Of a DNA stretch of 64,000 bases, positions 17,417-25,413 are shown piece after piece (position 1 is the first letter of the stretch; the number at the start of each line of letters is the position of its first letter). Position numbers and translations under genes: made by a program. The notes beneath the pieces are model-generated. The model ran no database searches. It was not told where the DNA came from and was given only the letters and a program-made list of their open reading frames with translations. Source of the DNA: Tectiglobus sp965215755 (GTDB taxonomy: Bacteria > Pseudomonadota > Alphaproteobacteria > Rhizobiales > Hyphomicrobiaceae); NCBI GenBank assembly GCA_965215755.1, contig OZ244119.1:6138001-6202000 (forward strand), given 5' to 3'.

Positions 17417-18559
17417 ATGACTAGAGCTGACATCTACCTTGATGCACAAGGAACTGAGAGGCCGCGACCAGAGGCCATCGCAGAAATAAAGTACTATCTT
17501 TCTGAGGGCTATGGAAATCCAAGTGCAACAGCAAACGCTAAGGGCCGGTCTGCGTTGTCGAACCTGGAGAGTATGCGCGAACGGACTGCCGAAATTTTCG
17601 GTGTTGCTGCAGACGGAGTGATATTCACTAGTGGTGCAACTGAGGCCAACAATTTGGTTCTAGCTTCTCTTGTTGGCGGTCAAAGGGGCCTTATTGCTAG
17701 TGCTACAGAGCATAAATCTGTGCTGGAGCCAGCTGTGCGGTTGGCACAGAGTGGGGCTCGAGTGGACATCTGTCCAGTTCTGCCATCCGGCATTCTCAAC
17801 ATGGATGCGTTGTCCACCATGTTGAAAGGTGGAGACTCTGTCGTCTCAGTCATGCATGCGAATAATGAGATTGGCGTGATCCAACCACTTTCAGAGATAG
17901 CGCTGATGTGTCAGAGAAAAGGCGCATTGCTTCACGTCGATGCAGCACAGACGGCTGGCAAGATGCCGGTGAACTTGTCGGAGATCGGTGCGGACGCATT
18001 GACAATATCGGGACACAAGTTTGGTGGTCCTGTCGGCTCCGGCGCTCTTTTGCTAAGTGCTCGTGCATACGATCAAATCGTTCCACAAATCATCGGTGGA
18101 GGGCAAGAAGCTGGCTTGCGGGCAGGCACTACACCTGTGGCGATCATTGCCGGCATGGTAGCCGCACTTGAAAAGTCAACAAGTGAACAGGCGGAAGCTG
18201 AAGCTGAGATTCGTGCACTAAGAGATCGACTGGTGGCAGGCATCTGTGACTTGCCGGGCTACTTTTTGAATGGACATCCCGTCGAGCGGCTGGCTTGCAA
18301 CTTCTCTGGAGGGTTTGAAGGTGTCGAAGCGACACTTCTAATGCGACGGATGCCGAATATCAATATTGCAGCTGGGTCTGCCTGCACAACCGGGCGTTCG
18401 ACAAGTCATGTTCTCAAAGCCATTGGACTGTCAGACGCTCGCCGCAGAGCGACAATGCGTATTAGCCTCGGATGGTCCACGACTGCAGCAGAAGTAGCAT
18501 CCGTAATCGATCAAATTCGAAGGGTTGTTGCGGGTCTCCAGAACACAGCGTCGACCTGA
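17417..18559 (+). CDS. NifS/IscS-like cysteine desulfurase or selenocysteine lyase
   Basis: 380-residue class-V PLP enzyme. PLP lysine K201 in S-G-H-K-F-G-G, PLP aspartate D175 (H-V-D-A-A-Q-T) and catalytic C323 in the loop G-S-A-C-T-T-G-R are all present. Enzymes of this fold strip sulfur or selenium from cysteine or selenocysteine and carry it on the cysteine as a persulfide or perselenide. The loop carries a single Cys. Tight coupling to selD (3-base gap) suggests that it hands selenium to SelD, as NifS-like proteins can do in vitro; a sulfur role cannot be excluded. No iscU/sufU partner is nearby. Confidence 0.88.
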   Translation: MTRADIYLDAQGTERPRPEAIAEIKYYLSEGYGNPSATANAKGRSALSNLESMRERTAEIFGVAADGVIFTSGATEANNLVLASLVGGQRGLIASATEHKSVLEPAVRLAQSGARVDICPVLPSGILNMDALSTMLKGGDSVVSVMHANNEIGVIQPLSEIALMCQRKGALLHVDAAQTAGKMPVNLSEIGADALTISGHKFGGPVGSGALLLSARAYDQIVPQIIGGGQEAGLRAGTTPVAIIAGMVAALEKSTSEQAEAEAEIRALRDRLVAGICDLPGYFLNGHPVERLACNFSGGFEGVEATLLMRRMPNINIAAGSACTTGRSTSHVLKAIGLSDARRRATMRISLGWSTTAAEVASVIDQIRRVVAGLQNTAST

Positions 18560-18650
18560 GTTTTCTTAGATGTCTAGATCTACCGAACCACTGCGTGACG
18601 ATCGAAAAAAGACGTTGCGCGGTGGGTTTGACGGCAATGGAGTTATGTAG

Positions 18651-19835
18651 ATGCAGAACGATCAACCCAAATACCTTCTGCCGATACCAGATGAAGCGTT
18701 AAGCAAGACCAGAGAACTCCTCTGCTCTGGTGATCTATTTCGCTACGATCGCCTTGAGAAATCCGAAGTGTATGAACTTGAGGAGAAATTTGCGAGCGCC
18801 GTGGGTAGCCCGTTCGCCCTGGCAACCTCTTCTTGTACGTCGGCGATGTTCCTAGCACTCAAAGCGCTTGGACTTCCACCTGGATCGGAAGTCATAGTAC
18901 CGGCCTTTACCTTTTCAGCGGTACCTTCGGCTGTCCTACAGGCTGGGCACGTCCCCATACTGTGTGAGATGACGGATGACTACCGAGTAGACCTTGATGC
19001 CTTGCGTGGGCTGTTAACGCGGAAATCTGCAACTTGCTTGCTAATCAGCCACATGAGAGGTCACTTGGCTGATCTTGATGGCTTGCAATTGCTTGCTCGA
19101 GAGCACGGCATTCCCTTGATTGAAGACGCCGCTCACGCGCTTGGTGCCACATGGCGAGGTCGTCAAGCTGGTACGATTGGTGACATTGGATGCTTTTCTT
19201 TTCAATCGCACAAGCTAGTCAATTGTGGCGAAGGCGGTATGCTTGTTACTCGGGATGCCAATCTGATTGCGCGAGCGATAATAATGTCGGGGGCCTATGA
19301 AGAGAATTGGCTCAAGCATCCTGCGGTTGGAGCGCCTTTTCGCCAATGGCAGAATCGATTGCCAACGTTCAATGTTCGCATGTCTAACATGGCTGCTACT
19401 ATTGCTGAATCGCAAATTGATGCCATTGATTATCGCAGTGAATGTGGGAGATCAGCTTATCAGATAATGGTTGAACGGCTGGAACAATGTCGAGGCATTC
19501 AACTGCCACGACCTGGACCGGTTGAGATGCGGGCTCCAGACTCATTGCAATTCAATATGCCTCAACTAAGCGAATCCAGCTGCCGAATACTGCTAGATGG
19601 ATTGCTGCAAGACGGATACAAAGCCCAAGTCTTTGGGCTCGGTCGCGGTAACGCACGGGCCTACTGGAATTGGCAGTTTCTCGCTGATCAAGAACTACCG
19701 CGGACTCGGCGTATGCTATCGCGAGCATTTGATCTGAAGTTGCCCATTTATAGTTCAAAAGTTCTGTTACGGAAAATGGCATCTTCGGTGGCTGCGCAGA
19801 TAGATAAGGCGAATCTTCTTAGTGGGGTCGCATGA
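18651..19835 (+). CDS. DegT/DnrJ/EryC1-family PLP aminotransferase
   Basis: 394 residues. Residues 1-60 carry the R-Y-D-R-L-E-K substrate-entry segment; P-A-F-T-F-S-A (residues 84-90) and E-D-A-A-H (158-162, D159 to PLP) are family blocks. K188 in F-S-F-Q-S-H-K-L is the likely PLP lysine, before G-E-G-G-M-L-V-T. Members usually aminate keto-sugars or cyclitols in the cytoplasm; some dehydrate sugars. The 3' end overlaps the next gene by 4 bases, so the two are translationally coupled. In this operon it would introduce an amino group into a small keto precursor, but the substrate is unknown. Confidence 0.85.
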   Translation: MQNDQPKYLLPIPDEALSKTRELLCSGDLFRYDRLEKSEVYELEEKFASAVGSPFALATSSCTSAMFLALKALGLPPGSEVIVPAFTFSAVPSAVLQAGHVPILCEMTDDYRVDLDALRGLLTRKSATCLLISHMRGHLADLDGLQLLAREHGIPLIEDAAHALGATWRGRQAGTIGDIGCFSFQSHKLVNCGEGGMLVTRDANLIARAIIMSGAYEENWLKHPAVGAPFRQWQNRLPTFNVRMSNMAATIAESQIDAIDYRSECGRSAYQIMVERLEQCRGIQLPRPGPVEMRAPDSLQFNMPQLSESSCRILLDGLLQDGYKAQVFGLGRGNARAYWNWQFLADQELPRTRRMLSRAFDLKLPIYSSKVLLRKMASSVAAQIDKANLLSGVA

Positions 19836-20851
19836 AAATGACAGCGGTAGCCCAGAAAGATGACGTAGCAAGATTCAAGTCGGTTGCGGTGATTGGTGGT
19901 GGGAGTTTTGGGATTGCTCTTGCAATGATCTGCGCCCGGGCAGGGTGTCAAACGCTTCTATGGGGGCGCAATACAAGAAAGACGGAACAGGCTTTACAAG
20001 ATTTGGGCGAGTCGCATTCGAACCTTATTCTGACTGGGAATCGGAGGACAGCAGTCGAAGGCGCTGACGTGGTAGTTTTAGCAGTGCCCTCGCAGGCAGT
20101 CAGAAGCGAATGTGCAAGGCTCCGATCTTTTGTAGGACCATTGGTACCTATCATATCTAGTGCAAAAGGGATTGAGAGTGGCACAGCGCTGCTGATGTCT
20201 GAAGTAATTGCAGAGGAGCTTCCTAATCAAACTTTTGGTGTCGTTTCGGGACCGACGTTTGCACAAGACTTACTACACGGTGATCCAGCGGCATTGATAG
20301 TAGCGAGTCCCACGGAAAGGATCGGAACTGCCGTTGGCTCTCCCGCGGAGCGGTTTTCGCGGACAGTATCAAGTGATGTGTTTCGCGCACTCGTGCTGCG
20401 CGACGTAGTGGGCGTGGAAATAGGTGGAGCCATGAAGAATGTTATTGCCCTTGGATGTGGGTTATGTCGAGCAGCAGGATTTGGGGAGAGTACTCTTGCC
20501 ACTGTGGCAACGAGAGGCCTGAATGAAGCGGGCGAACTAGCAGCTGCTGCAGGTGGTCGACGAGAAACGATGACAGGCCTTTCTGGTCTTGGGGATATAC
20601 TATTGTCATGTAGTTCCGAGCAGTCACGAAATTTTCGATTCGGTGCGCATTGGCTCAATCGGACCACCAACAAAGCAATGCATGGCGGAGACGAGATTCT
20701 TGTTGAAGGCATTAGGACCGTGGGTTCAGCACTAGCTTTTGCTAAGCGATATGGTTGCACACTCCCGACTGCTAGTTTTGTAAGGGAAGTCTTATTCGAA
20801 GGCTCATGCATCAATCGTTCCTTGAATGATTACTGGAAGAGATTGGCATAG
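19832..20851 (+). CDS. GpsA-like NAD(P)-dependent glycerol-3-phosphate dehydrogenase
   Basis: 339 residues. Rossmann motif I-G-G-G-S-F-G lies at residues 21-27, K112 is in S-S-A-K-G-I-E, catalytic K202 in G-G-A-M-K-N-V, followed by G-L-S-G-L-G-D. These are the GpsA signatures, and the usual enzyme reduces dihydroxyacetone phosphate to sn-glycerol 3-phosphate. A housekeeping gpsA would not be expected here. Coupling to an aminotransferase and selD suggests a specialised paralogue acting on DHAP or a modified triose. The N-terminus is about 15 residues longer than in typical GpsA; a later start is not supported by an in-frame Met. Confidence 0.85.
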   Translation: MKMTAVAQKDDVARFKSVAVIGGGSFGIALAMICARAGCQTLLWGRNTRKTEQALQDLGESHSNLILTGNRRTAVEGADVVVLAVPSQAVRSECARLRSFVGPLVPIISSAKGIESGTALLMSEVIAEELPNQTFGVVSGPTFAQDLLHGDPAALIVASPTERIGTAVGSPAERFSRTVSSDVFRALVLRDVVGVEIGGAMKNVIALGCGLCRAAGFGESTLATVATRGLNEAGELAAAAGGRRETMTGLSGLGDILLSCSSEQSRNFRFGAHWLNRTTNKAMHGGDEILVEGIRTVGSALAFAKRYGCTLPTASFVREVLFEGSCINRSLNDYWKRLA

Positions 20852-20918
20852 TTCAAGCGCTAGACTGCCTAAATATGAGTGTGGAAATTAGAGACGCCGA
20901 TTTTCGTTCCATGATCGA

Positions 20919-21572
20919 TTGGCGGATATAGAATGTACCATAAGGCTGAATATGAACTTCTATGAGCGCCTCATTGAGCCACGGTTGATCGATGTAATGT
21001 GCGGAAGGAAGGCGATCAAATCGTATCGAGAGGCCTTAGTGCCAATGGCTAGCGGATGCGTTCTAGAGTTAGGAGCAGGATCTGGTCTGAATTTTGCGTA
21101 CTACGACTCTGGGCGAGTTGAATTTTTGTGGGCACTTGAACCTAATGAACGTATGCGCGCCCGAGCCGACAAGCGCCTTCCTGAAGCGACAGTAACACCA
21201 CATTGGTTAGAAGCTTACGCAGAGGAAATCCCTTTACCGAGCGCTTCAGTCGATTCGGTGTTGACGACATTTACACTTTGCTCCGTCAACGACTTGAGTG
21301 GTGCACTCGATGAAGTAAGACGAGTACTGAAACCGGGTGGCAGACTGTTGTTCTGTGAACATGGTGCAGCGCCGGACACTACTGTCAATCGCTGGCAACA
21401 GCGACTTAATGGGATCGGTCGATGCATGCTAGGCGGCTGCGACATTACCCGAGATCATGTTCAGGCTATTGAAGCCGCGAGTCTTTCGCTTGTTTCTCTG
21501 CGAACCGAGTATACTCCAGGAGTACCTAAATTTCGTGGCTTTACTAGTCTCGGTGTTGCGACAGTGAGCTAG
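20919..21572 (+). CDS. SAM-dependent methyltransferase, METTL7/thiol-methyltransferase-like
   Basis: 217 residues. The N-terminal N-F-Y-E-R, L-I-D-V-M-C-G and the SAM motif V-L-E-L-G-A-G-S-G-L-N (residues 48-58) match the group of small methyltransferases related to animal METTL7 (TMT1) enzymes, which methylate thiols and hydrogen sulfide. V-L-K-P-G-G-R-L-L-F-C-E-H is the usual post-II motif. The start at 20919 gives M-A-D-I; an internal Met at residue 12 is an alternative. As the last gene of the selD operon (67 bases after the dehydrogenase) it is well placed to methylate a selenol or thiol. The subfamily call is from the N-terminal blocks by eye. Confidence 0.75.
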   Translation: MADIECTIRLNMNFYERLIEPRLIDVMCGRKAIKSYREALVPMASGCVLELGAGSGLNFAYYDSGRVEFLWALEPNERMRARADKRLPEATVTPHWLEAYAEEIPLPSASVDSVLTTFTLCSVNDLSGALDEVRRVLKPGGRLLFCEHGAAPDTTVNRWQQRLNGIGRCMLGGCDITRDHVQAIEAASLSLVSLRTEYTPGVPKFRGFTSLGVATVS

Positions 21573-21589
21573 CCTTGCTTTGTGTTTCG

Positions 21590-21698
21590 GAAACCACGGT
21601 TTCTGAGACATGGATTTGCAAATTCAATTGCCCTCAATAAACTGTGTCTCAGATAGTGTCCGAGGACACCGTCCCATAGTCCCTAAGACATTTGAGAC
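21590..21698. promoter_or_regulatory. Cluster of inverted repeats upstream of the recombinase frame (res-like)
   Basis: GAAACC-AC-GGTTTC lies at 21590-21603, CTGAGACA at 21604 faces TGTCTCAG at 21646-21653, GTGTC-GAG-GACAC is at 21657-21669, and further AAGACA/GAGACA half-motifs lie just before the recombinase start. Serine resolvases act on such clustered dyads beside their own gene; the assignment is positional. Confidence 0.4.
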
Positions 21699-22256
21699 AT
21701 GAAGATTGGGTATGCCCGAGTATCTACTTCGGGACAGAACCTGGAGACCCAGGTTGAGAAACTTCAGGCAGCTTGAGCCGAGAAGATTTTTCAGGAGAAG
21801 AAGTCGTGAGGTTCGAAGGCGGATCGTCCGGAGCTCGAACAAGCGATGACGTTCATGCGTGAGGGTGATCAGTTTATGGTTACGCGTTTGGACCGCCTGG
21901 CCCGCTCGGTCCGCGATTTGACTGATCTGACCAAGCAGATGGTTCACAAGAACGTAGACCTGGTGGTTCTTGATCAGGCAATCGATACGGCATCACCGAC
22001 ATGACGCTTGCTGTTTCATGTGCTCGCAGCCATCGGTGAATTCGAGCGTGACCTCATCCGAGAGCGTTCATCGGAGGGTGTGGCACGAGCAAAGGCACAC
22101 GGTGTGAAATTCTGAGCGAAGCGAAAACTGTCTGACAAACAAGTTGCAGAACTGAGAAGTGAGTTTGCCAACCCATCGATTAACCGCAAGGAGCTTGCTC
22201 GCAGGTACGGGATAAGCCGATCGACGCTCTATCGCCTTTGCGGTGGAGCTAACTGA
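21699..22256 (+). pseudogene. Serine recombinase (resolvase/invertase), full length but with four in-frame TGA codons
   Basis: One uninterrupted register of 186 codons reads as a complete Hin/Tn3-type resolvase. It has G-Y-A-R-V-S-T-S with the catalytic serine near residue 9-11, R-L-D-R-L-A-R-S, E-F-E-R-D-L-I-R-E-R, and a C-terminal helix-turn-helix ending S-T-L-Y-R-L. Within it are four internal stops, all TGA, after L-Q-A-A, E-K-K-S, A-S-P-T and V-K-F. In related resolvases the first, third and fourth positions are glycine (A-A-G, P-T-G-R-L, K-F-G). There is no frameshift and no internal TAA or TAG. The plain reading is a pseudogene from repeated GGA-to-TGA changes; recoding of UGA is the unusual alternative. 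Confidence 0.8.
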
Positions 22257-22258
22257 GA

Positions 22259-22462
22259 CTAGGCGTGAACTCGCGCCGTTAAAAAACCGGCTCCCAGACA
22301 GATCGGCCCAATAAGACTCAATGCTGGATTGAAACCGAGAGCGATTGCGATTGGCAAGACCATTACCGCACCAACGGGCCCGTGCCAGAGTGCCCACCGC
22401 GCTTGCTGTCCGACGAGATAGCCAATGCATGCGGCTGTGATCCCGAGAGCGAGATAGATCAT
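22259..22462 (-). CDS. Small two-helix membrane protein, last gene of the mob-triad operon
   Basis: 67 residues with two hydrophobic stretches (about residues 2-18 and 30-62, the second possibly two helices). The ATG at 22462 is preceded by GAGGTCGG. It lies 41 bases after the kinase gene in the same direction. I recognise no family. It may anchor or tune the kinase, which itself has C-terminal membrane helices. Confidence 0.5.
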   Translation of the reverse strand: MIYLALGITAACIGYLVGQQARWALWHGPVGAVMVLPIAIALGFNPALSLIGPICLGAGFLTARVHA

Positions 22463-22503
22463 CGATAGATCTCCGACCTCATATTGTTTGGGGAGTTTTG
22501 GGT

Positions 22504-23940
22504 TCAGGAGAAGAGTGAGCGAAAAAACTCTCTGAGGACCCAAAGCACACCATAGAGCGTTCCTAACATCAACGCGATATTGAAAAATATCGTCGCGAGT
22601 ACGCAGATTCCATTCCAGACGACAACGGCGATCGCGACTATCATGCGACCAGTAGCGGTCGCCATCTGTACTACAAGCTGAGCGATCGACTGAATGACCT
22701 GCCAGATATAATTGATGGCTACGCGAATGATATGGAGAGTCATCGCCCGGGTCGTTGAAACCGGTGTAAGCAACAGTTTCAGGAACGAGTTTAGCAACCA
22801 CCATATCAGCCTGGTTGTCGCCCACAGGCATGAGAAGGCAGTCGAGGCAAGTCCTCCCGAAAGAGTGAACCTTCGTTTGGCCGAGGTCGCCGGCGCCGTT
22901 TTTTGCGTCCATTGCGAACGAGCCGACTTGTGATTGAATAGCTTTGGCAAGCCCTTCTTCTCCATGGCACACCATGGACACTGCCTGGCACCTGAAGGGT
23001 AAGCGTGGTTTCCGTTCTTGCTGCAAGGCTGGAGCTGATGGCGATAGCGTTGAAGCGCATCATGCCAATCAGAGGCGGAAGGACGGTTCTTCGACCCGAA
23101 CGCGTTCGAGAAGAGATGGACCAGTTCGTGGGATACGATATCCGTCGGCTTGATGCCGGTGATATCGAACACAGTCGGATGCGGTTTCCGACTCGAAAAT
23201 ATGTGAGCACGTTTGGCGATTGCTTCAGGTATCGTGAGATTGGCGTGGCCACCAAAGGGGTGCCTGCCAAGCACGAGAACTTCAAACAAAAGAATAGCAA
23301 GCGCAAAAGCGTCATGATCGGGTGTGCGGATGACACCCTTCAAGCTTCGTCCTTGAAGTTCAGGGGCGATATATTCCTCGACGCCAACACCGGAAGCCCA
23401 GTCCCTGTTGGAACCTACCTGCATGCTGTCGCAATCGATTGCTTGTATCGTGCCATTGGCATTGACGAGGAAGTTCTGTCCGTTGATATCGCCAATGACA
23501 ATGCCGGCTTTGTTCAAGCCTGCTACCGTTCCAGCGACGTTTTCCGCCACTTGAACAAGTTGAGGGTAAGATAGACTTGGCATCTTCGCGAGGCGTGTCT
23601 TGGGTGTTCGCAATAGATGAAGTGGTGTGCCGCCTGAGACGAGAGGCATTGCGAAGCCAACCACTTGATTTCTGGATGTTGCGAGAACATCGACAGGCCA
23701 AGCTGATATGGAACGCACTTCGGGCGAGCCAAGCGAAACCATATGGGAGAGCTTCTTAATCTTTGAGCGAGTGAGCTTATTCCCATAGATCTTGCCGGCT
23801 AACGGTTCACCCCCTGGTCCTTGAGAGTCGAGGCGGTAAACTCGTCCCTCACCACCGGCCGCAATGAAATGAGTAAAGCGGTGGGTGCCTTTGTTGACTA
23901 GACCTTTGAATTTCCCCTGTGGGGGAGTGTGAATAGTCAT
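22504..23940 (-). CDS. Hanks-type protein kinase with C-terminal membrane segments (TerY-P triad kinase)
   Basis: 478 residues. The glycine-rich loop A-A-G-G-E-G-R-V (27-34), lysine K50 (A-G-K-I-Y), catalytic loop I-G-D-I-N-G-Q-N-F (D151, N156) and a D-C-D variant of the DFG motif (169-171) are present, with I-A-P-E-L at 191-195. A Cys-rich knuckle (C-P-W-C) follows the kinase domain near residue 325, then several hydrophobic helices to the C-terminus. It overlaps the PP2C gene by 4 bases. vWA, PP2C and kinase genes in a row form the TerY-P phosphorylation triad known from tellurite/stress-type systems; here the kinase seems active and membrane-tethered. Confidence 0.82.
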   Translation of the reverse strand: MTIHTPPQGKFKGLVNKGTHRFTHFIAAGGEGRVYRLDSQGPGGEPLAGKIYGNKLTRSKIKKLSHMVSLGSPEVRSISAWPVDVLATSRNQVVGFAMPLVSGGTPLHLLRTPKTRLAKMPSLSYPQLVQVAENVAGTVAGLNKAGIVIGDINGQNFLVNANGTIQAIDCDSMQVGSNRDWASGVGVEEYIAPELQGRSLKGVIRTPDHDAFALAILLFEVLVLGRHPFGGHANLTIPEAIAKRAHIFSSRKPHPTVFDITGIKPTDIVSHELVHLFSNAFGSKNRPSASDWHDALQRYRHQLQPCSKNGNHAYPSGARQCPWCAMEKKGLPKLFNHKSARSQWTQKTAPATSAKRRFTLSGGLASTAFSCLWATTRLIWWLLNSFLKLLLTPVSTTRAMTLHIIRVAINYIWQVIQSIAQLVVQMATATGRMIVAIAVVVWNGICVLATIFFNIALMLGTLYGVLWVLREFFRSLFS

Positions 23941-24722
23941 GATGAGGCTTCCATGAAGATTGCCACGATCGAGGTGTCGTCATCGCTGCGGCTGGTGACG
24001 GCTTTAGATGTAAGCATCCTTGAAAGCTGCTCCGAAATATCGGGCTGCACTCCTACTCGGTCCTTTGCGGCACCGAAAGCCGTACCGAGATAATCGAAGA
24101 ACGGTGGATGAACGGCAAGATCCTTCGGGCTGATCAAAAGGTCTTCGAGGCCGTCGGAAAAAAGGACGAGCAACTCCGGTACAGCGTCAATGACCATAAC
24201 CCGCAGCTCATCAATAGCATCCTCGTCAGTCAAGAATGCTGACTGATTGACGAAGTCACCGTGCTGCGGCTTGAAAGCAACGCGCCGGTTTCTGCCAATG
24301 CCGAGCACGATTGCACCATCTCCGATCTGTGCCAGTGCGATCCGGTTGCCGTCACTGACGCAGACGAGCAGGGTCGTTGCGTAGTCTACGATCAGACGAT
24401 GTTTGTTTTGGGAAACCTCCACAAGCACGGATCGTACGAGGCTCACGCCTCGCCGAACGAGATCAGAGAGATCAATCTTGGTTCGAGTATCGGTCTCTGT
24501 GATGGCTTCCGACATAAACTGAGTGAAGCAGTCGGTAATGTACTGCGATCCAAATTGCGAATGAGTGGCGCTACCAGCACCATCTGCAACGGCTGCCGCA
24601 ATCCACGAATTACCGTCTCGATCCGCAAAGTTGCGGACCGAGAGGGCATCCTGACATGGTGCACCAACGGCAGTATGTGACGGCCCCGTCGATGCCGCCT
24701 GTGCCCAGAGGAAAGAGGTCAT
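23937..24722 (-). CDS. PP2C-family Ser/Thr phosphatase (TerY-P triad)
   Basis: 261 residues. Metal ligands are visible in C-Q-D-A (D25) and V-A-D-G-A-G-S (D47, G48), the later L-F-S-D-G-L-E-D-L and the final S-D-D-D-T-S block, which together are the PP2C signature. It is a cytoplasmic Mn/Mg-dependent phosphatase that would reverse the partner kinase. It overlaps the genes on both sides by 4 bases (ATGA junctions), so the three products are probably made in fixed ratio. Confidence 0.85.
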   Translation of the reverse strand: MTSFLWAQAASTGPSHTAVGAPCQDALSVRNFADRDGNSWIAAAVADGAGSATHSQFGSQYITDCFTQFMSEAITETDTRTKIDLSDLVRRGVSLVRSVLVEVSQNKHRLIVDYATTLLVCVSDGNRIALAQIGDGAIVLGIGRNRRVAFKPQHGDFVNQSAFLTDEDAIDELRVMVIDAVPELLVLFSDGLEDLLISPKDLAVHPPFFDYLGTAFGAAKDRVGVQPDISEQLSRMLTSKAVTSRSDDDTSIVAIFMEASS

Positions 24723-25396
24723 GCGGTGAACTCCGCAAACTCCTCCACATCGCTTTTGGCAATGCCGATTTTCTCGCCGGGCCGAGAGTGGGTAACAGTA
24801 CTCATTACCTTGGAGACGAACTCGAACATCTCCTCGAAACGAGTCTCTTTGAGTTTGACTGGAGGTCTAGCCGTGAACTGTCCGAGGCAGCCGATGTCTG
24901 CACCATCAACGCCCACGCCGAAGCCCATTACCTTGCCCTTCTTGTCGAGGGCTTGCATTCGCTTCGCTGCCGATGTCCAACTGTCGGTCGGACACCCATC
25001 TGTAATGAGCCAGATCCAAGGTGTGTATGAAGGCACACCATTGGCCTTGTATTTGGCCTGCCGAGCTTCAATGAGATCGAGAGCCTTGTCGACGGCGGCG
25101 CCCATTGGAGTGGATCCTCCGGATGACAGGCGAGGCATGGAGATCTGATCGAGCGTAGCGAAGTCCTGGTCCACCTTCACGGGACCAAACGAAACGATTG
25201 CTGCTTCGACGCGCTTTAAGGCCATCTCATCAGATGAGATGGCTTTGCTAAAGACATCCAGACCATCATTGAGCGAAGCCAGTTTAGCACCGCTCATCGA
25301 GCCGGATCGGTCGGCGACTATGACACACGGCAAGCGGCGCTCGCCATTGAGAAAGAAATCCTCTCCATCGAAAGGGGTTTGCGGGAGAAGTGCCAT
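24719..25396 (-). CDS. vWA-domain protein, TerY-like
   Basis: 225 residues, almost entirely one von Willebrand A domain. The MIDAS motif D-R-S-G-S-M (D29, S31, S33) is intact, with the G-G-S-T-P-M-G threonine and the L-I-T-D-G aspartate completing the metal site. The AGGAAA site before the ATG is good. TerY proteins of this size act as metal-dependent scaffolds for the adjacent kinase/phosphatase pair. It follows the VirD4-like gene by 17 bases, which ties the triad to the mobilisation operon. Confidence 0.85.
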   Translation of the reverse strand: MALLPQTPFDGEDFFLNGERRLPCVIVADRSGSMSGAKLASLNDGLDVFSKAISSDEMALKRVEAAIVSFGPVKVDQDFATLDQISMPRLSSGGSTPMGAAVDKALDLIEARQAKYKANGVPSYTPWIWLITDGCPTDSWTSAAKRMQALDKKGKVMGFGVGVDGADIGCLGQFTARPPVKLKETRFEEMFEFVSKVMSTVTHSRPGEKIGIAKSDVEEFAEFTA

Positions 25397-25413
25397 TTGA
25401 ATTGTTTCCTTTT

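Noticed and set aside
16382..18559. A selenoprotein system with Sec codons
   Set aside because: SelD uses a normal Cys codon, no selA, selB or selC is present, and none of the operon genes contains an in-frame TGA.
21699..22256. TGA codons as selenocysteine positions
   Set aside because: The TGA codons fall at glycine positions of resolvases, not at cysteine positions, and no downstream SECIS-like stem-loop stands out.
22259..23026. 255-codon frame overlapping the kinase gene
   Set aside because: Only its last 67 codons are protein-like and have their own start site; the rest is a shadow of the kinase gene.
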